A stretch of DNA of 12,595 nt, from positions 1 to 12,595 of the forward strand of contig JBCCZI010000122.1 of assembly GCA_039187815.1 (NCBI GenBank). Reading direction: 5' to 3'. The translations under genes and the position numbers were made by a program. Numbering within the stretch: the stretch's first letter is position 1; every line of letters begins with the position of its first letter. Below, in pieces: positions 6,317-12,595 of the stretch. A model generated the notes under the pieces. It worked only from the letters and a program-made list of their open reading frames with translations. It ran no database searches and was not told the DNA's origin. Source of the DNA: Thermohalobaculum sp039187815 (GTDB lineage: Bacteria > Pseudomonadota > Alphaproteobacteria > Rhodobacterales > Rhodobacteraceae).

Positions 6317-8769
6317 GACGTAGCCTCTAGGGTAGCGTCCGCCCGAGGGCGCAGCGCGTCCGGATCATAGGCGGGCCCGTCCAGCACCCGGGCAGCGCGC
6401 GGCGTGCCGGCGATCACCACCTCCAGCCGCGCGCCCGGCGTGGCCGCATGGGGCGCGACGTACGCAAAGGCCAGGATCCGCCCGACCGAATGGCCGAATG
6501 CAACCGAGGCGGTGGTCCCGACCATCTCTCCCCCCAGCAGAACCGCTTCGCCGCCATGGCCGTCTTCGTCGCCGTCCGGTTCGATATCGAGATAGGCGCA
6601 CAGCCATCGAGGCTCGGGCATGAGCGAGGCATCGCGGCCAAGAAACTCGGTCTCGGGCCGCACAAAGCGCATCACATCCGCCTCGCGCAGCGTCACCTCG
6701 TTGGTAAGCTCGCCAGCGCCCTTAAACCCCTTCTCCATGCGCATGGCGTTCATGGCGAAGGAGCCATAATCGACCAGCCCGACCGAGCGGCCTGCGTCAT
6801 GCAAGGCGGCGAACACATCAGCGGTGGCCTCGGCGGGCATGTGCAACTCCCAGCCCAGCTCTCCAGCATAGGACATCCGCAGAGCCCAGAGCGCATGGCC
6901 CGCAACGCGGATCTCGCGCGCGGTCAACCAGCGGAAGCCATTGTTGCTGAGATCCGCCGGCGTGCATGCGGACAGCACATCGCGGGCCCGCGGACCGTTG
7001 AGCGCCAGCGCGGCCCAGGTCTCGGAGAGCGGTGTCACGGTCACATCACCCGCGCCGCCATGGAACGCCAGATGATCGAGCAGCCGTTGCTCGAAGAACG
7101 CCGCGCACACCAAATAGAACCGCGCCTCGCCCAAGCGCACCACGGTAGTCTCGAGCTCGATCCGTCCGCGCCGGTTCAGCATATGCGTGAGCGCGATGCC
7201 GCCGATCCGCTTTGGCAGGCGGTTTGCCGTCAGCCTGTCCAGCAGGGCTTCAGCCCCCGGCCCCTCGACCATCACCTTGGCAAAGGCGGTGATGTCCATC
7301 AGACCGGCGCGCTCGCGCACCGCGCGCACCTCCGCCCCAACCACGTCGTGGACCGGTGTTCGTCGGAAGCCGTAATGGTCGTGCTGTGCGATGCCGTCGC
7401 GGGCGAACCAGCGCGGGCGCTCGAAGCCGTAAACCTCCTCGAAGACCGCGCCGCGGGCCTTCAGCGCCGCATAGAGCGGGGAGGGACGGACCGGACGCCC
7501 CTCGGTCCGGTTGAGATGCGGAAACGGGATCTCGTGGCGGAGACAGTAGTCCTCTTTGGCCTTCACCACTTGCCAGTCGGGGGTGGCATAGTGGCCAAAG
7601 CGGCGGGGGTCGAACTCGCGCATCGAGATGTCTGCGGCACCGTGGACCATCCAACGCGCCAGCTCACGGGTCAGGCCCGGGCCCCAGCCAATGCCGATCT
7701 GCGTCCCGCAACAGCACCAGTAGTTTTGCGCACCTGGGGCAGGGCCCAGCATCGGATTGCCATCGGGTGGGTGGCTGATGGCGCCATGCACGGCGCGCGA
7801 GATGCCGCGTTCGGCGAGCACCGGCATGCGCTCCATGGCCGCTTCGAGCCAGGGCATGATGCGGTCGTAATCCGGGTCGAACAGCTCGTTCTCGGCCTCC
7901 CACGGGCAGTGGTCGAGCCAGACGGCGTTCGGGTCGCGCTTCTCATAGATGCCGATCAGCCCGCGTTTCTGCTCCATGCGGACATAGCCCGAGACCAGAC
8001 GGTCATCGCGGATTACGGGCAGTTCTGCAGGCAGCGCCTCGAACTCGGGCACCGGATCGGTCACCAGATAGTGGTGGGTCATCGAGGTCATCGGCAGGGT
8101 CAAGCCGGCCCAATCGCCCATCTGCCGGGCATAGGTGCCGCCGGCATTGACCACATGCTCGCAGATGATGGGTCCGCGCTCAGTCTCGACACGCCACTCG
8201 CCCGAGGGCAGCCGCTCGGTCCCCGTGGCGCGGCAGCGGCGGATGATCCGCGCGCCGTTGGCTCGGGCACCGGCGGCCATGGCCATGGTGACATTGGTCG
8301 GGTCCACATGCCCGTCATCCGGGGTGTGGAGCGCGCCGAGCACGCCGTCTAGGTTGTAGAAGGGGTGCAGCGCGCGGATCTCCTCGGCCCCCACCAGCGC
8401 CATCTCGAACCCCAGCGCGCGCCCGACCGAGAGGGTGTGGCGCAGCCAGTCCATCTCGTCCTCGGTATAGGCCAGCCGCAGCGAGCCGCAGCCATGCCAG
8501 GTCACCGGCTGGCCCGTCTCAGCCTCAAGCCCGCCCGCATAGAGCCCGATGTTGTAGTCGACACAGCGCCCGAGACCGTAGGAGCTGGTCGAGCGGGTGA
8601 TTTGCCCCGCCGCATGCCAGGTCGAGCCTGAGGTCAGCTCGGCCTTCTCCAGCAGCACGACGTCTGGCCCCCAGCCTTCATGCGCCAGGTGATAGGCGAG
8701 ACCCACCCCCATGATGCCACCGCCGATGATGACAACGCGGGCGTGAGTGGGAAACGGGGCCTCGGCCAT
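6313..8769 (-). CDS. FAD-dependent dimethylglycine/sarcosine dehydrogenase-like protein with GcvT domain
   Basis: This 818-residue flavoenzyme has an N-terminal DAO-type FAD domain (IIGGGIMG at 14-21), a linker (FAO_M-like, about 380-440), and a C-terminal GcvT folate-binding domain with its barrel (about 450-805; YAGELGWELH, MRMEKGFKGAG). H52 in GSTWHAAGQ is the position that carries covalently bound FAD in dimethylglycine and sarcosine dehydrogenases. These enzymes oxidize an N-methyl group and hand the one-carbon unit to tetrahydrofolate. E540 (GRIELETTV) stands where T-protein has aspartate, as I recall for the oxidative members. C352-C354 are three consecutive cysteines. It is the first gene of the leftward operon. 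ATG at 8769 is chosen because AGGAG (8780-8776) lies 6 bases before it; a TTG 21 bases upstream would put that site inside the gene. The substrate is probably the N-methyl product of the Rieske enzyme (inference). Confidence 0.92.
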   Translation of the reverse strand: MAEAPFPTHARVVIIGGGIMGVGLAYHLAHEGWGPDVVLLEKAELTSGSTWHAAGQITRSTSSYGLGRCVDYNIGLYAGGLEAETGQPVTWHGCGSLRLAYTEDEMDWLRHTLSVGRALGFEMALVGAEEIRALHPFYNLDGVLGALHTPDDGHVDPTNVTMAMAAGARANGARIIRRCRATGTERLPSGEWRVETERGPIICEHVVNAGGTYARQMGDWAGLTLPMTSMTHHYLVTDPVPEFEALPAELPVIRDDRLVSGYVRMEQKRGLIGIYEKRDPNAVWLDHCPWEAENELFDPDYDRIMPWLEAAMERMPVLAERGISRAVHGAISHPPDGNPMLGPAPGAQNYWCCCGTQIGIGWGPGLTRELARWMVHGAADISMREFDPRRFGHYATPDWQVVKAKEDYCLRHEIPFPHLNRTEGRPVRPSPLYAALKARGAVFEEVYGFERPRWFARDGIAQHDHYGFRRTPVHDVVGAEVRAVRERAGLMDITAFAKVMVEGPGAEALLDRLTANRLPKRIGGIALTHMLNRRGRIELETTVVRLGEARFYLVCAAFFEQRLLDHLAFHGGAGDVTVTPLSETWAALALNGPRARDVLSACTPADLSNNGFRWLTAREIRVAGHALWALRMSYAGELGWELHMPAEATADVFAALHDAGRSVGLVDYGSFAMNAMRMEKGFKGAGELTNEVTLREADVMRFVRPETEFLGRDASLMPEPRWLCAYLDIEPDGDEDGHGGEAVLLGGEMVGTTASVAFGHSVGRILAFAYVAPHAATPGARLEVVIAGTPRAARVLDGPAYDPDALRPRADATLEATS

Positions 8770-8775
8770 GCGGCT

Positions 8776-8780
8776 CTCCT
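8776..8780 (-). promoter_or_regulatory. Ribosome-binding site deciding the start of the FAD/GcvT gene
   Basis: On the minus strand AGGAG lies 6 bases before the ATG at 8769. This is the strongest Shine-Dalgarno match in the divergent gap and excludes the upstream TTG at 8790 as the start. Confidence 0.8.
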
Positions 8781-8796
8781 GGGCTTGCAATTGCTC

Positions 8797-8825
8797 TCGA
8801 CAGCCCTAGCGGACAGATGTACCAT
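8797..8825 (+). promoter_or_regulatory. Candidate promoter of the rpiR-type regulator, possibly leaderless
   Basis: TCGACA (8797-8802, five of six) and TACCAT (8820-8825, four of six) are separated by 17 bases. A start of transcription about seven bases after the -10 would fall at 8831-8834, on or next to the ATG. No Shine-Dalgarno sequence precedes that ATG, which agrees with a leaderless mRNA. The -10 overlaps the left arm of the inverted repeat, suggesting autoregulation. Confidence 0.35.
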
Positions 8826-8831
8826 CGTCAA
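8803..8831 (-). promoter_or_regulatory. Candidate promoter for the six-gene leftward operon
   Basis: Reading leftward, TTGACG (8831-8826, five of six matches to the -35 consensus) is followed after 17 bases by TAGGGC (8808-8803), which is a poor -10. Transcription would begin near 8796 and leave a leader of roughly 27 bases carrying the AGGAG site. The -35 box falls in the spacer of the inverted repeat at 8818-8845, so a bound regulator would cover it. The weak -10 fits a controlled promoter. This is pattern matching only. Confidence 0.35.
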
Positions 8832-8845
8832 TCATGAATGATACA
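8818..8845. promoter_or_regulatory. Candidate operator: imperfect inverted repeat over the divergent promoters
   Basis: The arms TGTACCAT (8818-8825) and ATGATACA (8838-8845) are reverse complements at seven of eight positions, separated by 12 bases. A smaller perfect dyad ATCAT-GA-ATGAT (8831-8842) sits inside, and the octamer ACAGATGT occurs twice in direct orientation (8813-8820 and 8843-8850). The 28-bp site covers the proposed -10 of the regulator gene, the -35 of the leftward operon and the regulator's start codon. RpiR proteins bind inverted repeats near their own genes, so this is the natural binding candidate. Binding itself is inferred. Confidence 0.45.
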
Positions 8846-9721
8846 GATGTGACAGACGCTGTGCTCCGCCGCCTGACCGATGAGCTGGATGACCTCACGC
8901 CCGAGGCGCGCAAGGCCGCGGCCTATGTGCTGGAGAACCCCATGGATGTGGGCGTCAGCACCGTGCGTGAGATCGCCGCCGCCTCCGGGGTCAAGCCCAA
9001 CACGGTGGTGCGCATGGCCCGCCAGGTCGGCTTTGAGGGATACGAGGACTTCCGCGCGCCGTTTCGTGAGGCGATCCGGCGGGGCGCGGCCGACTTCCCC
9101 TCGCGCGCGCAGTGGCTCCAGGATATCCGGCGCTCAGGCGATCTCGGCGGGCTCTATGCGGACATGGTCCAAGCGGCTATCTCGAACATCGAGGACACCT
9201 TTTCACGCCTCAGCGCCGAAGAGATGCAGGCGGCTGCCGAAGCGGTCTGGAACAGCCGCCACGTCTATACGCTTGGGGTCGGCGTCAACAACTCGAACGC
9301 CCGCAACTTCACCTATCTCGCCTCGACCGGCATGGTGCAGTTCCATGCGATCCCGCGCCCGGGCTCGGCCGCGACCGATGACCTCGCCTGGGCGGACGGG
9401 CGCGATGTGCTGATCGCCATGACCTGCAAACCCTATCGCCGCGAGGTGGTCGAGGCGGTCAGCCTCGCCCGCGAGCAGGGCATGACGATCATCGCGTTGT
9501 CGGACAGCCCGGCCAGCCCGATCATGCAGCGCGCCGACCACCGCGTCGTGCTGGCCGCCGACACGCCACAGTTCTTTCCGTCCTCGGTCAGCACGATCGC
9601 GGTGCTGGAGACACTGTTGTCCTTCGTTATTGCGGTGGCCAGCGGCGAGATCGTCGAGCGCGTCGAGCGTTTCCACCAACGCCGCCACCAGCTCGGCCTC
9701 TATACGGACAGCCCGGAATGA
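8834..9721 (+). CDS. RpiR-family transcriptional regulator (HTH plus SIS domain)
   Basis: This 295-residue regulator has an N-terminal helix-turn-helix domain at 1-80 (VREIAAASGVKPNTVVRMARQVGF, with EARKAAAYVLENP before it) and a SIS domain at about 125-265 (VYTLGVGVNNSNARNF, then ALSDSPASPI). The length and order are typical of RpiR/MurR proteins, in which the SIS domain senses a phosphosugar or another small ligand. Its position between two divergent catabolic units makes it the likely controller of both. The start at ATG 8834 lacks a ribosome-binding site but begins at the expected point for the family. The 3' end overlaps the Rieske gene (ATGA at 9718-9721), so regulator and oxygenase are co-translated. 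The ligand is not evident from sequence. Given the neighbours it could be a pathway intermediate rather than a sugar phosphate. Confidence 0.92.
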   Translation: MNDTDVTDAVLRRLTDELDDLTPEARKAAAYVLENPMDVGVSTVREIAAASGVKPNTVVRMARQVGFEGYEDFRAPFREAIRRGAADFPSRAQWLQDIRRSGDLGGLYADMVQAAISNIEDTFSRLSAEEMQAAAEAVWNSRHVYTLGVGVNNSNARNFTYLASTGMVQFHAIPRPGSAATDDLAWADGRDVLIAMTCKPYRREVVEAVSLAREQGMTIIALSDSPASPIMQRADHRVVLAADTPQFFPSSVSTIAVLETLLSFVIAVASGEIVERVERFHQRRHQLGLYTDSPE

Positions 9722-10818
9722 CAGCACCAGTGTCGTCGATCGCCCCGCCTGTGCGCTCCCTCGAGGCGCGCTACTACACCGATCCGGCCGTGTTTCGCGC
9801 CGAGCAACAGGGCCTCTTGGCGCGCACCTGGCAGTTCGCCTGCCATCTGTCGGATCTGCCTGAGACCGGCTCTTATGCCACCTTCGAGATCGCGGGCGAG
9901 AGCCTTTTTGCCATCCGAGGCCGCGACGATGTGGTGCGGTGTTTCTACAATGTCTGCCAGCACCGGGCGCATCAGCTGCTCGAGGGGCAGGGCCGCACCC
10001 GCGTCGTGGTCTGCCCCTATCACGCCTGGACCTATGAGCTGACCGGGCGTCTGCGTGCGGGGCCCAACATCGCCAAAGTGCCTGGCTTTGACCGATCCTC
10101 GATCTGCCTGGCCGAGGTGCGATGCGAGGCCTTTCTCGGTTTTCTCTTCGTCAATCTCGACCCCGATGCCGAGCCCATGGACGCCTGGTTTCCCGGGGCC
10201 CGGGCAGAGATGGCCGAATGGGTGCCGCACTGGGCTCAGCTTCGCCCGCTGGAATGGGTCGAGATCGCCGAACGCTGCAACTGGAAGGTCAGCGTCGAGA
10301 ACTACTCCGAGTGCTACCATTGCAGCCTCAACCACCCGACCTTTGCGACAGGGGTGGTCAAGCCCGAGACCTATGACATCCAGCCCCAGGGCTATTGCCT
10401 GCGCCACACGACCGAGTGCCAGAACCTCGACCGGATGACCTATGACATCCAATCGGGGTTTGCCCATCATGACGGCTACTCCAGCTGGTTCCTGTGGCCG
10501 ATGGTCTCGTTCCAAGTCTATCCGGGCAATGTGCTGAACACCTATCACTGGCGGCCCGTGGATGCCGAGCATGTTGTGGTCTGGCGGGGTTGGTACTCGG
10601 TGGATGGCCTGGACGATCCGGTGGTGCGCAAGCTCGCGCTGCAAGACCGCGAGACCACCGTGGCCGAGGACATCCGGCTGGTCGAGAGTGTACAGCGAGG
10701 CCTCGGCTCGCGCGGGTATGTGCCAGGGCCTCTGGTGGTCGATCCTGCCTCTGGCGTGAACTCCGAGCATTCGGTCATGCATCTCCAGCGGTGGATGCGC
10801 GAGGGCGTCGACGGCTGA
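9718..10818 (+). CDS. Rieske non-heme iron oxygenase alpha subunit, quaternary-amine demethylase-like
   Basis: This 366-residue ring-hydroxylating-type oxygenase has a Rieske [2Fe-2S] domain at about 35-140 with C80-x-H82 and C99-x2-H102, and a catalytic domain with iron ligands H201, H206 (ECYHCSLNH) and D318 (VAEDIRLVES). The residue expected to bridge the two metal centres is E198, a glutamate where most Rieske oxygenases have aspartate; carnitine monooxygenase CntA is the known case I recall. With its short single-subunit form, this puts it near glycine betaine (GbcA), stachydrine and carnitine oxygenases, which release one N-methyl as formaldehyde or cleave a C-N bond. A ferredoxin reductase partner is needed and is not in the window. 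The start overlaps the regulator's stop (ATGA). 69 bases follow before the next gene. The substrate is unproven. Confidence 0.92.
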   Translation: MTAPVSSIAPPVRSLEARYYTDPAVFRAEQQGLLARTWQFACHLSDLPETGSYATFEIAGESLFAIRGRDDVVRCFYNVCQHRAHQLLEGQGRTRVVVCPYHAWTYELTGRLRAGPNIAKVPGFDRSSICLAEVRCEAFLGFLFVNLDPDAEPMDAWFPGARAEMAEWVPHWAQLRPLEWVEIAERCNWKVSVENYSECYHCSLNHPTFATGVVKPETYDIQPQGYCLRHTTECQNLDRMTYDIQSGFAHHDGYSSWFLWPMVSFQVYPGNVLNTYHWRPVDAEHVVVWRGWYSVDGLDDPVVRKLALQDRETTVAEDIRLVESVQRGLGSRGYVPGPLVVDPASGVNSEHSVMHLQRWMREGVDG

Positions 10819-10887
10819 GGCAATTGGGGCTTGCGGCCGGGCAGGGCGCATCCGAGGCTGGAGGACCAGCGAGAGGAGAGCCACCCC
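10819..10887 (+). promoter_or_regulatory. Spacer and ribosome-binding site ahead of the amidohydrolase
   Basis: This 69-base gap shows no clear promoter or terminator hairpin. GAGAGGAGAG at 10871-10880 contains AGGAG (10874-10878), 9 bases before the ATG at 10888, which decides that start over the in-frame TTG at 10831. The gap suggests the amidohydrolase is read through from the Rieske gene but translated independently. Confidence 0.6.
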
Positions 10888-12555
10888 ATGACCGAGCCCG
10901 CCGATATCGTGATCCGGAACGGCCGCCTCATGGCCTTTGCCCCGGTGCCGGCGGAGGCCACGGCGCTGGCCATCCGAGGCGACAGGATCGCAGCGGTCGG
11001 CACCGAGGCCGAGATCGCCGTCCTCAAGGGTCCCGCTACCGAGGAGATCGACGCGGCTGGCGGCACCATCGTGCCCGGCTTCATCGAGGGCCATGTCCAT
11101 CTCTTTGGCGGCTCGGCCGAACTCGACATGCTGGATCTGTCGGGCATTCGCGGCAGCGAGGCGCTGACCGCTGCCGTGCGCGCCCGCGCCGCGGCCGAGC
11201 CCGATGCGCGCTGTGTCATCGGGGTCAGCGCCGACTATTTCGCGCTAGGCGAAGGGAAGACCATCACCCGGCATGATCTGGATGACATCTTGCCAGAGCG
11301 GCCGTTTGTGATGATGGCGGCCGACCATCATACGGTCTGGGCCAACACGGCGGCGCTGGAAGCGGGCGGGATCTTGCAGGGCGGCCCGGCGCCCGGCGGA
11401 GAGATCGTGATGGGTGAGGATGGGCTGGCGCTCGGTCCGCTTTTTGAAGTCGGAGCCTTCGGCCATGTGTGGAGACTCACCCCCCATGGCGGGCGCGAGC
11501 TGATTGGTTATGTGACGGGCGATGATCCCGATCCACCGGCGACACCGGCTCAAAGGGCGGCAGACAAGGATATCATCGCCCGCGGCCTCGCCTATGCGGC
11601 CGCACAGGGCATCACGACACTGCACAACATGGATGGCAACCGCTATCAACTCGAGCTGCTCTCGGAGCTCGATGCCGAGGGGCGGCTCGCTTGCCGGGTG
11701 CAGGTGCCCCTTCATCTCAAACCGCACCACCCATTGGATCGGTTAGACGAGGCGGCTGAGTGGGCGCGCCTATGGTCCGGCGATCGCGTCTGGTCGGGAC
11801 GGGTCAAGATGTTCATGGACGGGGTGATGGAGAGCTATACGGCCTTTATGCTGCATCCCTATCCGGCCAAGCCCGACAGCCGGGGCGCGGCGCTGTTTGA
11901 AGAGTCAGCCTTCAACGAGATCTGTGTGCGTGCCGATACGCTGGGGCTGCAAATCTCGGTGCACGCGATCGGCGACGCGGCGGTTCGCCGAACGCTCGAT
12001 GGCTATCGAGCGGCCCGCGCGGCCAATGGAGCGCGCGATCATCGCCACCGGATCGAGCATATCGAGAGCCTGGACCCTGCCGATTTGCCACGCTTTGGGC
12101 GCGAGGGGGTCGTGGCCTCGATGCAGCCGCTCCACTCGCCGCTCGGTCGGCTGTTTCCCGCGCCGCCGAGCGATGCCTATCTGCGCGAGGATCAGAAGCG
12201 GCTGGCCTTTGCCTGGCGCGATTTGCGGGATGCGGGGGCGCATCTGATGTTCTCGACCGATTGGCCGGTGGCGCCCTTACCGGTGATGCGCTCGATCCAG
12301 GCGGCGGTGGCGACGGCTACGCTGGACGGTCCGTGGGGAGACCAGCGCCAGACCCTGGACGAAGCCGTGCGAGCCTATACTGCGGACGCGGCCTGGGGGG
12401 AGTTCTCGGAGGCCAGCAAGGGCCGGCTGGCAGCGGGGTTCAAAGCGGATGTCGCGGTGCTCACCGATGACATCCAGGTGGTCGCGTCCGAGCGGCTGGG
12501 CGAGGTGTCAGCCTTGGCGACGCTGTGCGCAGGCCGGGTGACCCATCGCGGGTAA
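10888..12555 (+). CDS. Metal-dependent amidohydrolase, YtcJ/Amidohydro_3 family
   Basis: This 555-residue hydrolase has a composite beta-sandwich made of its two ends (1-60 and about 505-555) around a TIM barrel. Metal-site residues are visible in order: H69-V-H71 in EGHVH, K307 in RVKMFMDGV, H359 in SVHAIGDAA, H391 in HRIEHIE and D458 in FSTDWPV. This is the pattern of the YtcJ/NfdA-like group, which hydrolyses N-acyl or N-formyl amides and related C-N bonds. The predicted proteins usually remain unassigned. No signal peptide is seen, so it should act in the cytoplasm. It ends the rightward unit and could hydrolyse an amide or cyclic intermediate, or a formamide derived from the demethylated amine (inference). 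The 40 bases after its stop contain no recognizable terminator or gene start. Confidence 0.9.
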   Translation: MTEPADIVIRNGRLMAFAPVPAEATALAIRGDRIAAVGTEAEIAVLKGPATEEIDAAGGTIVPGFIEGHVHLFGGSAELDMLDLSGIRGSEALTAAVRARAAAEPDARCVIGVSADYFALGEGKTITRHDLDDILPERPFVMMAADHHTVWANTAALEAGGILQGGPAPGGEIVMGEDGLALGPLFEVGAFGHVWRLTPHGGRELIGYVTGDDPDPPATPAQRAADKDIIARGLAYAAAQGITTLHNMDGNRYQLELLSELDAEGRLACRVQVPLHLKPHHPLDRLDEAAEWARLWSGDRVWSGRVKMFMDGVMESYTAFMLHPYPAKPDSRGAALFEESAFNEICVRADTLGLQISVHAIGDAAVRRTLDGYRAARAANGARDHRHRIEHIESLDPADLPRFGREGVVASMQPLHSPLGRLFPAPPSDAYLREDQKRLAFAWRDLRDAGAHLMFSTDWPVAPLPVMRSIQAAVATATLDGPWGDQRQTLDEAVRAYTADAAWGEFSEASKGRLAAGFKADVAVLTDDIQVVASERLGEVSALATLCAGRVTHRG

Positions 12556-12595
12556 GCCCACGATCCAGCACGTGCCACGGCCCGCGTCCCACCCG

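Noticed and set aside
6448..8352. Very long open frame (634 codons) on the plus strand opposite the FAD/GcvT gene
   Set aside because: It is antisense to a clear two-domain enzyme; the composition is rich in His, Arg, Ala and Gly with no motif, as expected for a shadow frame.
8770..8790. Extended FAD/GcvT gene start at a TTG, adding 7 residues
   Set aside because: It would place the clear AGGAG site inside the gene; the ATG at 8769 has perfect spacing from it.
10831..10887. Extended amidohydrolase start at an in-frame TTG, adding 19 residues
   Set aside because: The added segment is unlike the family N-terminus, and a strong AGGAG site lies directly before the ATG at 10888.
9700..11100. Long minus-strand frame (466 codons) across the Rieske and amidohydrolase genes
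   Set aside because: It spans two real genes and their gap, shows no domain and has no ribosome-binding site that I could support.
12556..12595. Terminator after the amidohydrolase
   Set aside because: I saw no stable GC stem followed by a T-run in the 40 bases available; the region may continue into another gene.

Overview
This window looks like chromosomal DNA from a high-GC alphaproteobacterium. The best guess is Rhodobacterales (the marine roseobacter group or a relative), because of the strongly GC-biased third positions, tightly overlapping catabolic operons, and the combination of a DMSP-lyase-type cupin, a Rieske quaternary-amine oxygenase and a dimethylglycine-dehydrogenase-like enzyme. 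The lineage is inferred from gene content, not from any marker gene.

Layout. Left edge (1-1113): the 5' end of a probable PNPOx-like flavin split-barrel gene on the minus strand, divergent from a LysR regulator on the plus strand, with a 108-bp AT-rich gap between them. Centre (1110-8769, minus strand): a six-gene operon. In order of transcription it encodes an FAD/GcvT two-domain demethylating dehydrogenase, an MDR-family dehydrogenase, a DddQ-type cupin DMSP-lyase-like protein, two different enolase-superfamily enzymes, and a class III aminotransferase resembling glutamate-1-semialdehyde aminomutase. The first four junctions are 4-base stop/start overlaps (GTGA or ATGA); the last has a 5-base gap. 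Right (8834-12555, plus strand): an RpiR/SIS regulator, a Rieske oxygenase alpha subunit (again an ATGA overlap) and a YtcJ-type amidohydrolase. A 64-bp gap (8770-8833) separates the two divergent units. It holds plausible promoters for both, and an imperfect inverted repeat runs from it over the rpiR start codon.

How the genes may work together (inference). The Rieske oxygenase is the kind of enzyme that removes one methyl from a quaternary ammonium compound. The FAD/GcvT protein is the kind that removes a methyl from the resulting tertiary or secondary N-methyl amine and passes it to tetrahydrofolate. One enolase-superfamily protein keeps the full catalytic set and also the aromatic residues that, as I recall, hold the cation in hydroxyproline betaine 2-epimerase. 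The cupin keeps every catalytic residue of DddQ. The block is therefore best read as a catabolic locus for a betaine-like (possibly sulfonium) osmolyte, controlled by the RpiR protein. The usual DMSP follow-on genes (acuI, acuK, acuN, prpE, dddA, dddC) are absent, as are any transporter and any reductase for the Rieske protein. The substrate is unproven, and the cupin may not act on DMSP at all. No tRNA, rRNA, CRISPR array, insertion sequence or phage gene was seen, and no gene-free stretch exceeds about 110 bases.
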